Positions 31,565 through 43,120 of a stretch of DNA of 64,000 bases are shown in pieces. How positions within the stretch are numbered: position 1 is the stretch's first letter; each line of letters opens with the position of its first letter. Source of the DNA: Zingiber officinale. Lineage: Eukaryota > Streptophyta > Magnoliopsida > Zingiberales > Zingiberaceae. The stretch is from the NCBI RefSeq assembly GCF_018446385.1, contig NC_055989.1:132273004-132337003 (forward strand), given 5' to 3'. The position numbers and the translations under genes were made by a program. The notes below the pieces were generated by a model. The model had not been told where the DNA came from and did no database searches. It saw nothing but the letters and a program-made list of their open reading frames with translations.

Positions 31565-33451
31565 ATGGGTTAGAGAGTGTCAACTCCGATTAGAAGGGTA
31601 GTTAACCCAACTTTGAGGAAATTGACACTCAAGGAGCATTTTCAAGGTTTTTGGGAACTTTTGAAAATGAAATGGAACAATCATTAATATTTACTCCTTG
31701 GAAGAGTAAAATGTGTCATCATGGAAAATGATGATGTTAATTTCAATTGGCACAATTTGGGAAAATCTAGAGAACTCTTGAGGAAAAATGAAACATGCTA
31801 AGATCTGAAGATAAATTTGATCTTTAAGTGGCATGAATGAATCTAGAGTTCAAGAAGTGTCAAAATTAGGATTTTGGCATATTAGGGCAATCAAGGGTTA
31901 AAGCTTAAGTATTAGCTAAGGCTAAGGATACTTAGATAGGTAATCTAGGTATGTCTTATTCATGCTAAATCTTGCCATGATTGTTTGCCCTCACATGTCA
32001 TGACATCATATTTAAGTTTATCTTTTGAAATGTCATGATAATGCTTAGGTTAGTTTAAATGTCATGCTTTATTTAAGTTTCACACTTTATGCCATGACAT
32101 CATGACATTGGCACATGTTTTTACTTATGACATCATTTTATGTCATGTCATCATCTCTTGCATTAATAATCAATGAAATTGATTTAAGGATAAAAACACA
32201 ATTTGATATTGAGATCAAATTGATGTTTAGAAAATGCATGAGAATCTAGCCTAAGATAACCTAAACCCATATCTCACATCAAAATTGACTTGGATGTGTT
32301 TGATACACCTTAGATGTGTGTGAGATATTAGGATCATGAGTTAGGATCAAAGTGCATAGTTCTTGTACCTAGATGAGACTAATTCAAGAAGGAGGATCAT
32401 AGGGAAAACTTGTGTACAAGTCATGTACATTTAACCCTAAGATTGTGGTCCTAAATTAAAGGGTTTAAAATCATTTCAAAATTGATTTGAAAAACCTTGG
32501 TGAAGCTTTTCTAGTGATAGCATTCATCATTGAACAAAGTGATACAAAGTTTTTGAAACTTTGAGCTATTTCAAAACTTTTCGAACTTTGTATCAAGATT
32601 TGAAAATGGAAGTTATTTTCATAGAAAACTATTTTTCCTTGATAGTATATGTTATGAGGAATATATCCTCAAAATTTTATAATTTTTGGAATTTTCTGGA
32701 ATTTGTTGTGAGTTTCTGAATTTCGGGAGAAGGAAATCAGAACTCGAGTCTGTCCAAGGCTGGATCGGTCACTGGACCGATCCAGGGAAGGCTGGATCGG
32801 TCTGGGGATCGATCCATAGGGGTTCTGATCTGTCCGGTGACCGATCAGGCGTGCTGAATTTGCTGAATTTCGACTGTGGTCTGAAATTTCAGCTGTGGGA
32901 GTTGAGTTTCGGGTTTTCTAAATGTTTGAAACTCTCCAAGACATTGTTGGTGTAATAGTCAAGGGGGAGTTGACTTTTAGGGAGAGTTTTTACTCCTAAA
33001 GACTTGAGTGATGTGGGATTATCACTAAGTTGATTGTTGAATTTAGTTTCAAGGGGGAAATTAAGAGTTTCAATGAAAGGTATGAGACTTTCATTAGGAA
33101 GAAACTCTTGACCTTGATTCACTCCTTTTGATGTGTGTCAAAAAGGGGAAGAATGTCTAGAGAATGTTCAAGGAAGAACATTGGAGTTAGTGGGAGAGTT
33201 TGTTGATCACGACGAGTGAAGTTGTGAACAACAATAACTTACTCTTCAGGGGGAGAGTTTGTTGATGTGTGTCAATAGGGGGAGAATGAAGGGTTTAAGT
33301 TAGGCCTTCATTATCTAAGAAGGAGGTTGCCTTCTTAGAAGGAGAATGTAAGGTTGTAACTTATGTTTCATTACCTAGTGGCATGAGGAAAGTTGAGGCT
33401 ATTGGATTAGCCTAACTTAAAGGTATTGTCAAACATCAAAAAGGAGGAGAT
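31565..33451 (+). other. Non-coding interior of family B element with polypurine tract
   Basis: No pol motif was found in any frame. Runs of TGTCATGACATCAT-type sequence lie at 31980-32160. Three hairpins of the LTR type (GATCGGTC/GACCGATC) recur at 32761-32850. GGGGGAGA motifs occur at 33245-33290, and the polypurine tract AAAAAGGAGGAGAT ends at 33451 beside the LTR. Confidence 0.75.
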
Positions 33452-35083
33452 TGTTGGTGCAACCTTAGGTCAAGGTTGACCTGGTTGACCCGACTCGAGT
33501 TGACCTGACTCGAGTTGTATTTTGATGTTTGACAAGAACAAAAGAGTTGTATGTTGAAGGGAGTTTGGCATGGTGAAAAGTCCAAGCAGGGAGCTTGGCA
33601 CGGGAAAAGTCCAAGTATGGAGACTTGACACGGAAAAGTCCAAGCAGGGAGCTTGGCACGGGAAAAGTCTAAGTATGGAGACTTGGCACGGAGAAGTCCA
33701 AGTATGGGAACTTGGCAGATAGAAGTCGGAGAGGGCTCGGTAGCTCGTTCTCCGGACTGTGGTCAGAGAGGGCTCGGTAGCTCGTTCTCTGGACCGGATG
33801 TGGAAAGTCCTGGTGAGTGGAGCCTGGCAGTTTGGAAGTCCTGGTGAGTGAAGCCAGGCAGATTGGAAATCCTGGTGAGTGAAGCCAGGTAAAAACCCTA
33901 GTAAGTGAAGCTAGGTGAAAGTCCTGGTGAGTAAAGCCGGGCAAGGGAAAATCCAGATGGATCAAGGGTGATCGGACATCTGGTGTTGGGAAGTCCAAGT
34001 AGATCAAGGGAGTGATCGGATACTTGGCACGAAGAGGAAAGCCCAAGTGGGTCAAAGGGATTGACCGAACACTTGGTGGAGAATTCTATCAGGTCAAGGG
34101 AGTGACCAGATGCTAGGAATGATGAACCAACAGGTCAAGGTTGACCGGATGTTGGTGTAGAAGCCTGAGGTTTAGGGATGGGGAGTTTGGATCGGTCTGG
34201 GGACCGATCCGATGATACATCGATAGCCCGATCGGTCACCGGACCGATCGGTAACCATCCGAGTAGCCTCATCAGAGTTATCCGATCGGTGCCGAGACCG
34301 ATCGACAACGATCGAGGCGCAGAAGTTCGGAGAAAGAAGCTGATCGGTCTACGGACCGATCGGAGATTCTGATCGGTCCATGGACCGATCGGAGACGAAC
34401 AGAAGCGAAGGCTAGGAATGGATCGATGCGTGGACCAATCCATGGAGCTGATCGGTCCACGCATCGATCCAGCACTAGCCGCTGCGCAACGCCAGATTTC
34501 TTCGTGTTTCTTCGCTTTCTTCGCAGTTATAAAGGAGGGCTGCTGCGAGCCTCAACCCTTCTTCCTTCTTCTTCTTCCTTGGATTGAAGCTTCTGCTTCT
34601 GTGCTCTGAGGTTCTGAGCTTTGTTGAGCTCGCTTCCGAAGTTTCGCGTGAGCTTCCAGTCGTCGATCAGCTGCTGCGTTTGGGTTGTGAAGTTGCTGCT
34701 TCATCGCCTCCGATCGACAGAGAAGGCAAGCGAGTGTTGCATTCATATTGTTGTTTGTATTTGCTTCTTGCTTTCCTTGTACTCCTTTCTTGTTGTTACA
34801 AGTATTGTGGCGAGGTTTCTCCACCCACAAGGAGCATTTATTAGCCGGTTCTCCGGGGACTCATCCACTGACGGATTGATAGGCTTCGTCCACCTTACGG
34901 ACACGCCGAGGAGTAGGAGTTTATCTCCGAACCTCGTTACATCGGTTTGTTTGAGGTTTGTCTTCTTTCCCTTTCGTTTCTATGTTTATTTTCCGCTGCG
35001 CTAACACGTTTTGTAGAAACGCGACGATTTGGGGTCGGCTATTCACACCCCCCTCTCTAGCCTCTGTAAGAAGGATCCTAACA
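33452..35083 (+). repeat. 3' LTR of family B element
   Basis: Almost identical to the 5' LTR from 33452 to ~34190 and from ~34550 to 35083. Between 34195 and 34540, the hairpin region, it differs by many substitutions and single-base losses. One palindrome that is degenerate in the 5' LTR is complete here (34229-34252). Confidence 0.92.
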
Positions 35084-35088
35084 GTATT

Positions 35089-36485
35089 TGGGAGAACAGA
35101 TCTGATAACTTTATAACTGTTTCTCCATTCATCTAGCGACATTGTTCTAGAGTATTTGCAGAGAAATAATTTTTAATGATGGGGTGGTTGCACGACCTCC
35201 TTACTCACATGCCTAGGACACGTAGAGTGTGTGTCTAATTTGAGAATGAGAGAATATGGCATTGAGATTGATGTTATATGGCTTTAAGAGTAGACAATGT
35301 TAGCGACTGAAGTCGAGGCATAGGTGAGGCTAAGATCGGAGACTCAGCCGAAGTAGATGTCGACGACTGAAGTCAAGACATAAGTGGTGTCAGGATTTGA
35401 GATTGAGACCTAGAAGATATCAACGACTAGGTTGATCCGTTTGAGACTGAGATTTGGCATATGCCAATGACTAGGCTGAGCCATATGAGATTGAGACCTG
35501 GAGGGTATCGATGATTGGGATGAGCGATGTAGATAGTGCTGGGATCTAAGACTAAGACCTAGGGGGTATCAACAACTGGGGTAGAAATAAGTAGATGGTG
35601 TCGGGATATGAGATTGAGACCTGGAGAGTGTCAGTGACTGAGGCCGGATTGGGGTCAGGATTAGGAACTGAGATAGGACTCATTGTAGTTGACTTGTACC
35701 TAACCAAACTTGAATCCCTAGGATGAGCTTACTAAGCCGGTTCAATCAGACTTGAGTCTCATTTGAACAGAGTCCAATTCTCTTTGGATCATATTTGACC
35801 CATCTTGACTTTAACTGATTGATCAACATGACTTTTGATCACACGAGATGGGGGTTGTAGAAAATTATCACATCACATGCCTCTCCTTTAGATTTAGTTG
35901 AAGGAGGTGCAGTTTGACTAATTGTCAGGGAGAGAGAGCATTACATTTAATGGACATGATACACATGATTGTGTATCATGCGTATGATTGGTGTACGATA
36001 CTGTTGCATTAATGGGTGGTGTGTGGTATCTATCTTGAGCTACGGAAGCACCCTACTACATTAACTGTAAAGACGTGTGACGGTGTCGTTGCTGATGCAA
36101 CCCCGGATATGATGGCAGCGGCATGTTGGCACCTATCTAATCTCTGCATTCGATGACTGCATTTGAATTGTCTTAAAGGTCGATGGATCACTTTGTAACA
36201 TATCATTGTTGTGCTTTGATGACGAAGATTGCATTGTGATTGCGACCATTCAATTGAGTTATCTGCGACGGGATCTTGTGACTCCCTTTTCATCATCCAA
36301 TGATTCGAAGGGATGATGTGACAATCCTATTGTGTTGTTGTCAAAGTATATTATGTTATTTGAAATCCACATCGCCTCTATTTTCTCTTGCTGCTTCTTG
36401 CCTTCGTCTTTCTTCAATTCTCACCTATTGACATAGCAAGTTTATCATTTTTTTTTTTTTCATTTGTGCCTTCCTTTTCCTCTCA
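35089..36485 (-). repeat. U3 part of decayed Tat LTR and spacer, with short tandem units
   Basis: Between 35290 and 35660 a degenerate ~60-90-bp unit recurs (GAGATTGAGACCTGGAGGG... ATCAACGACTGGG). No coding frame is supported. The LTR end should lie before the antisense gene start at 36486; I cannot fix it. Confidence 0.45.
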
Positions 36486-39060
36486 TGGCTGCCAGCAATC
36501 CATTAGACAGTTGGTATAAGTCTCATTGAATTGTATTCACATGGTCCATAGAAGCACAACTTCGAATATCTTATGATATCCTAGTCGATCATAAGATCAG
36601 GATTTTGATGCCAAAAAATCGATTACACAAGCCGCCTCAAAGTTATATCACTTAGCTTGTTTCCAAGGTCAGCTAGCGAGTGGCTTAAGGTTTCCAATCC
36701 ACTTCTTCAATCAAGATATTACCACCTACTTCTGAATCCCTCTCCCTCAGCTTACCCCCAACTTTTACTATTTAATCTATACTGCATACATCATTTTTTG
36801 ACTATACCAAATTCCACTCGATTCCACGATCTTACACTATCTTTTTTATCGCTAACAGGCAAAACCCGGATGTCTTTACTTCGCGGTTCGATCAAGGTGT
36901 AGTTTCCTTGGCGAATGTCCTTCTTCACACAGGAGGTGGAAGAGCTATTTTATTTTTGTTAACCCTCTCATTTATATACATGGTCGGCCTCCTGGTGTGA
37001 CGACTTACTAGCACAACCATCGTTGGGCCATTTCAAGGAGTAGATGTATTTGGATATAATCGAGATCCTGGTGAGACTGAAGTTCAATGTCAGTCTGTTG
37101 GTGGAGAATGAAACCCTTCTATATTGGGCTAGGCTAAGTCTCAATCTAGTCGACCTAGACGACTGACTGAGTAAGACGTTGCATCCTTCAAACTTCTCTT
37201 TTTTACTGACTAACTTTCTTTATTTTGTAGGTTAAATCATGTTTAGTGCATTAATGAACAAGATTGTGAAGTGAGATCTGACCTCCATTGAGGGCTTGTG
37301 GGCCTCGGCGGATGCAGTTGAAGCTTCCTCAGAACTGTCACCACCTCATCCATCTGCAATAGTTGAAACCCCTATGGTTGCGGTCAAATCTTCTAGAGCA
37401 GCTAATGGGTCTAGGGATGCAATTGAAATTGGAGCCACCATTGAGATCGAGGCTTCTACCCTTACTTTACCGACCGATGTTGCCACTGAGACACCGACTC
37501 TGATCATTGAACTACAGGAGTCCCCTGAGGCCACCACTCGAGGTTAAGACCCCAACTGACAATCGATCCCAGGAGGAGGAGGTTTACACTCCCCAACGAC
37601 CATCGGTCTCAAGTTTGCAAAGAGTGACTCAGAGTGAGAGTCGAACATTAAGGCCCGAGGACAAGACCTCGAAGAAAAGCAAGTCCGTGCCTAAGCCTGG
37701 GACTTCCAAGATATTAGCGACCGAGTTCTGAGTCTCGAAGAAGTTGACATCCGAGACCGGGACCTCAAGGAAACAAAAGTCCATCCATCCTCTACATGGA
37801 GGCATCCTAGCATCACAACCTCTAAGGAGTTGTTCTCTAGATACAAGTGTTAGGGGAAAGGCTGTGGCACCCAGGGCTCAATGATTCTGGTTGCTAGCGA
37901 TTAAACCACTGCCCCCATGCTTGAGCAGGCGCAATCAACTTCTAGTAGCATGTCTAGACGTTGTGCTTCTCCACTTTATGCACAACTGCGGTAGAGTTTC
38001 GACCCTTCCTTGCTACGTCAAGGTCCTCATGTTGAGGAGCGATCAAAGGGATCAAACCCTTCCTTGGCTAAGCGACTCCACACTTACGAGATGGAAGTCA
38101 TGCCGGGGCTAGGGTTCTTTGATATATCCGAGAATATGATCAGTGTTGCCTTGAAGGTAAAGTTTACTAATTATACAAGAATCCTTTTGGACATTACTAA
38201 CTTATGTTATTTATTGGTACATTCCAAAATAGAGGCGAAGAGCTTGCACGGACGCCTTCTTCATTTGGTGAAGCATCACCATATCATAGGAAGCGAATAG
38301 CGAAGCTGGAGAGCCAATAGACGCAAACAACCCCTTCCAAGAGCGAGGTTGCAGAGGCTCTATCTTTTGCTAATATAGCCAAGGTAGAGAAGGTAATGGC
38401 TCAAATGGTGAGGTACAAAGCAGAAGCAGAAATTAGGAAGTGATAGAAGAGGGCCAAGACCTATTTTGACGACTTCATGAACTAGAACATGAGTTGACCT
38501 AGGTCAAGCTGCCACACAAGCCTTAGAGAAGCTGACCAAGAAAATGCAGACCACGGAGTAGTCGACCAAACATGCTTAGGAAGAACTGCTTTATGCCCAA
38601 CGGGAATTAGTCATGCAAGAGGGGAAATGGATGCATCAAAGACTTAGTTACGTTGTTGTAGGTCCAATTGTACCTTCGTGATGAGATCTTAGCCAAGGAT
38701 AGGTTGGGGTATCAATTATCTGAGGCCAAGGAGAAAAAGGCGAAGACGGCCTATGAGCTGAAGGTTGCCTAGATTGAATTGGAGGTCGTTAAGATTGAAC
38801 TGGAGGCCGCCAAAATAGAGTTGGCTGACTATTGGGCAAGAGAAGAGAGTCGCTAGGAGAATCAGAAGAAAGCCTTTCTAGTCTCCTAGGATTTTATGGA
38901 CTGCTCGCACAAAGAAGTAACAATATGCTTAAGCACAACTTTGAGGGCACCATTCCCCAGTTCATCAGGTCCAAACTGATCACAAGGGAGAGCGATATGT
39001 CCTTCTTGGATCTGAATAAAGTTTGGGAGGAGCTACCCGACACTAAGAAGGCCAACTGAT
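36486..39060 (+). pseudogene. Relic of a Tat antisense gene (PF04195-like)
   Basis: Starts ATGGCTGCCAGCAATCC (36486). In shifting frames it gives SNPLDSWYKSH and later, around 36750-36960, blocks aligning with the intact gene at 20515-18354: YQIPLDSTILHYLFYR (versus HSIPLDPKIFHFFFYP) and GECPSSHRRWKSYFIFV (versus NMPTSNKHWKEFFFYI). A Ser/Thr/Glu-rich stretch (37296-37547), coiled-coil remnants (38390-38850) and a C-terminal block (38930-39057) follow in the expected order. Many stops and shifts make it non-functional. Confidence 0.6.
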
Positions 39061-39295
39061 CATACTTCTTGCCTCTACTGTCTATTTATTTCTGCACTTA
39101 TTCTTGGGATATTTTTTATTCTGCCTAGGATTTGAAAAGATGTAAAGACTTGCAGGAGTTAATGAAAACCACTTTTTGCAAATCTATCATCTTGAATGCC
39201 TGCTTTTGATCTGTCTCTATGTTCTGACTAAGGCGGCGATCCTTCTGCCCGAGTTTAAAGAGTGGCTGAGAATCTAAATGAGTAGCATAACAACC

Positions 39296-40135
39296 TGTTG
39301 GTCTAGGTGGGCCAGTAAAAAAAGGGTAAATTATCTGAAAAAATGAATCTTTCCTTAGTTACAACATAGGTGATTGTTAATCTAAGATAAATGAAAAGCA
39401 CTAAAAGTCTCTTTCGATGAAGGCGGAGAAGTCTCTTATATTGGTAAAATGCTCAAACAGTTACTAGGAAATGAATAAAAAAGTTGATGTGTATTTCCTA
39501 GTTCCAGGAGTCTTTTTATAGTCTCTGAAAAATTCTATCTAGGACTGGAAGACACCTCCAATAAGCTGGAAGGTGCCTCCAGCGAGGCAAGCGAGGATAA
39601 AATTTTATCCTCGCCAATGGCCAATTTTTGCCTACTCTAAGGCACCTTCAAGTGATTGAAGGTGCCTTCCATGAAGGCTTGAAAGCGCCTTCAATAGATG
39701 GAAGGCGCCTCCCACCAGAACAATGCGAGGGAACCTTCAATACCATTGGAGGCACCTTCAGTAGCTGCTTCTGAGCTCCATGATTCTACTTTGGCTCTTC
39801 CGTTGTTCCGCTCACTTGGGTGATTTTGGCCAACCGAAATAGGGTTCACGCGAACCCATTTTCTAGCCTTCTCCTCGAGGACCCTTCCTCCCCGGCTTCT
39901 GGTCTCTCAGACCGCCGCACGCGTCCTTCTTATTCGTCAATGTACTCTTCCATGTCGTTACTCAAATGCATCGAGCCCGTCAACTCGCTTCCCGTGCCAT
40001 CATTCTCGCTAGCTGTGTCTTTCGCTCGACTTCTTGTGTTCCTAAGCTCCTGTACATTTAGACACAAGGATCAAAACATAACAGGACCTAATTGAATTTG
40101 GTTAACCACATCAAAACTACCCTAGGGTACTAACA
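39296..40135 (-). repeat. 3' LTR of family C element 1
   Basis: In minus sense the U3 has hairpins, e.g. AAGGCACCTTCA-N6-TGAAGGTGCCTT at 39639-39668 and a GCGCCTTC..GAAGGCGC pair at 39685-39708. They lie just upstream of a TATAAAAAGA box (39520-39511). LTR boundaries agree with the target duplication. Confidence 0.85.
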
Positions 40136-41283
40136 ATCTCCTTTTTGATGTGCATCAACCCAAGTTCAAGTTAGGGTTAAAAAACACAATAACATTATGA
40201 AGGTATAACAACTATAATTATGCAGAGATAGCAAAGCAATGAATTTAAACAAGTTAGTTGCAAAATCAAAATAAATATAAGGATAAAATCCTAACTCCTC
40301 CTTAATCCCTCTGAACTTTTATTTATCTCCCCCTTTGATCACATCAAACAAATTTGAGAAAATATAAGAAAGTGTTAAAATTTAAACAAATTTCTAAGGG
40401 TGTATTACAAACATTACCAGTAGACTAATTGTGATACAAACATTTAACCAAAAAAAAAATATTTGTGGAAAATTTTTATAACAGTTGACCATCTTAACAG
40501 TTAGTTAATTAAACATTAATTTCAATAATTGGCTTCTAGGCTGTGGCGAGACACTAGACCTTCTTAGATATTGGAACAATAACCACTTCTAGACAAAGTC
40601 TTTTAAAGAAAATAAATATTTAATTTTCTTTCTGAGACATCTAGATTTTTAAAAAATTGAATGATAACACTTTAATCTAAGTATAATCTTAGAACCCAGT
40701 ACATGTTCCTACCTACTGGATTTACTAAAAATTTAGGATGTACATAATTTCTTGGGATTTTTCTAATTTATCCCTGATATTTTCTAATGTACCAGTCTAG
40801 TCTACCATACTTTCTAAATTTTGGTTTTTGAAAGTTATTCAACTTCAAACATACATGTTCATTTTTTAAACTTTCGATTTGTATTTTCAATTTATCATTT
40901 TTAATTTTAAATTATCAAACAAATCTAAGGGGCATGCATTGGCTAATTGTCTTTTCAAATTTATATTTTCTTTTTCTAATTTTACTAAATCATTGGAAAG
41001 AATATTAATAAATTGAAATGACTTTTTAGGAGATAAGGCACGTACCTAACTTACCTCGTATTTTGATGCTCCCCCTTCATCGCAGCTTTCCTCTGATGAT
41101 CCTCCCCCTTTATCAATGCTTATCTCTGATCTGCTTTCATTTCCTTTTGATGGCCTGCTATTAGGGGCAGTTCGACATAGGTTTCAACTTTGGATTCTGA
41201 TGATGATGTTTTGTCCCACGTCGCATTCAGTGTTTTGAGCTTAGATTTCATTGATCTTTTGCCCTTATTCTTGTCCTTTTTCT
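40136..41283 (-). other. 3' non-coding interior of family C element 1
   Basis: AT-rich, with the purine-rich AAAAAGGAGAT (minus) at 40136-40146 next to the LTR as the probable polypurine tract. Short stretches resemble the coiled-coil end of the family C gag seen intact at 61936 (for example at 40900-41060), but with many stops. Confidence 0.5.
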
Positions 41284-42141
41284 TTAGTTCTGGCAGTCGT
41301 CTTTAATGTGCCCTTCTCCTTGGCAGTTGTAACATCGAACATTCCTTTTGCTCCGAGTTTGTATTTTTACCTGTGACTTATTAAATTTATTAGATTTAAT
41401 AAATTTATTGAATTTTCTTACCATTAGGGGTGCTCCGTCTTCATCGATTAATGCTTCAGAGTCTGGATCTTCCTTCTTGGCTTTCATGGCAAGATTGTTG
41501 TTTGACTTTTCAATTTCTTTAAGATATGTACATCGTGTTTTATGAAGTTCAAAAGTAGAAAATAAATTTTCTAGTGTACTTACCTCGAAGTCCTTAGAGA
41601 TGTAATATGCATCTACTAAGGATGATCATTCTAGAGTTCTCGGGAAGGCGTTGAGCATGTATTAGATTGAATCTCGGTTCGTTGCCAATTCTCCAAGATT
41701 GTTGAGCTGAGTGATGAGTTCTTTGATCCGTGCTTGGAGTTGCGCTACCTTTTCTCCATGGTTCATCCATAGGTTTGTTAGCTAGGTTCAGAGGATGTCT
41801 CACCTTACTAACTTTGCTTTCGAAGTACTTTCGCAAAATTCCAGAAATTTCTCCTAGAGCTCTTTGGCGGATTTGTAGCTGCCAATTCGATTGAACTCCT
41901 GGGACGGAAGGACGCTCAATAGATGGAACTCTGCTTTACCATTCGCCATGAAGTCAGCTTGTTCTTTCTTCGTCCATAATCACTCTTCCTTTCCAGCTCT
42001 ATGTTGGTCCTTGAGAGCTACAAAATCATATTTCATAATTAACAGGATCTCAAAGTCCATTTTAAAAAATACCTTCATTCGGCGTTTTCATTGCACGAAG
42101 TCTCCCTTGAACTTTGGTGGATGAATACTTGCACCGGCCAT
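41284..42141 (-). pseudogene. Family C gag, decayed (element 1)
   Basis: Starts ATGGCCGGTGCAAG (42141) and reads SIHPPKFKGDF, then FEILLIMKYDFVA, KKEQADFMANGKAEFHLLSV and LPSQEFNRIGSYKSAKEL with in-frame stops. A CCHC knuckle, CYNCQGEGHIKDDC, lies near 41290. Both knuckle and N-terminal domain match the other family C copies. It cannot encode a full gag. Confidence 0.75.
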
Positions 42142-42186
42142 CGTTTCATTGCTTTAGTGGTGGCTAGTCCTTTCTAAAGCAACCTT

Positions 42187-42198
42187 GCTCTGAAACCA
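42187..42198 (-). other. Primer binding site of family C element 1
   Basis: In minus sense TGGTTTCAGAGC, one base from the initiator-Met form, two bases from the LTR end. Confidence 0.8.
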
Positions 42199-42200
42199 CT

Positions 42201-43120
42201 TGTTGGTTCAGGTGGGTCAACAAGAGGGGGGGGGGGATTGCTTGAAAAAAATGAACCTTTCCTGACTTTCAACTCAGATTAGTAGCAACAGTATAATTAT
42301 AACAAGTAAATTAAAAAACTACAAAATGAAAGAAGAGATAAAGAAATTTACTTGGTTACAACCTAGGTGGTTGTTAATCCAAGACAAATGAGAAACACTA
42401 AAAGTCTCCTTAGATGAAGGCAGAGAAGTCTCTCACACTCGTTGAATGCTTAGACAGTTGCTAGGAAATGAATACAAGAGTTGATATGTATTTCCTAGCT
42501 CCAGGGGTCATTTTATAGCCCTTGAAAAATTTTATTCGGGGCTGGAAGGCGCCTCCAACAAGCTGAAAGGAGCGAGGATAAAATTTTATCCTCGCCAATA
42601 GCCAATTTTTGCCCAATTTAAGGAGCCTTTAAGTGATTGAAGGCTCCTTCCATGTAGGCTTGAAGCACCTTCAATAGATTGAAGATGCCTTCCACCAGAA
42701 AGACACAAGGGCGCCTTCAATACCATTGAAGGCGCCTTCAGCAGTTGCTTCTGAGCTCCATGCTTCTACTTTGGCTCTTCTGCTGATCCGCTCGCTTGGG
42801 TGATTTCGGCCAACTGGAATAGGGCTCATTCGAACTCATTTTCTGACCTTCTCCTCGAGCAGCCTTCCTCTCCAGCTTCTCATCCCTCGGGCTGCTACAC
42901 GCATCCTTCTAGTCCATCGGTGTACTCTTCCGTAGCACATCATCCCTCGGATGTACTGAGCTTATCGACTTCCTTCCCGTGCCATCCTTCTCACTAGCTA
43001 CGTCTTTCACTCGACTTCTTATGTTCCTAAGCTCCTACATACTTAGACACAAGGATCAAAACACAACATGACCTAATTGAACTTGGTTGACCACATCAAA
43101 ACTACTCCGGGGTACTAACA
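42201..43120 (-). repeat. 5' LTR of family C element 1
   Basis: Carries the same series of hairpins as its partner but with paired differences: AAGGAGCCTT and AAGGCTCCTT at 42620-42649. A perfect 12-bp stem GGCGCCTTCAAT-ACC-ATTGAAGGCGCC lies at 42710-42736. A run of twelve G follows the LTR 3' end near 42223. Confidence 0.85.

Larger units (their letters stand above)
28388..35083 (+). mobile_element. Family B element: gag-only LTR retrotransposon (TSD GTATT)
   Basis: LTRs at 28388-30026 (1,639 bp) and 33452-35083 (1,632 bp) start TGTTGGTGCAACC and end GGATCCTAACA. The flanks are a perfect GTATT duplication (28383-28387 and 35084-35088). The 3.4-kb interior has a PBS, one gag gene and a long non-coding part, but no protease, integrase or reverse transcriptase. 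It thus fits the TR-GAG class of non-autonomous elements with a copia-type gag. It must borrow pol from another element. The LTRs are almost identical outside the hairpin region. Confidence 0.93.
39296..43120 (-). mobile_element. Family C element 1: gag-only LTR retrotransposon, minus strand
   Basis: 3' LTR 39296-40135 (840 bp) and 5' LTR 42201-43120 (920 bp) start TGTTAGTACC in minus sense and end CCAACA. Flanks CAACC (39291-39295) and CAATC (43121-43125) form a 5-bp duplication with one mismatch. The PBS TGGTTTCAGAGC (minus, 42198-42187) and a decayed gag fill the 2.1-kb interior. No pol is present. Confidence 0.88.
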
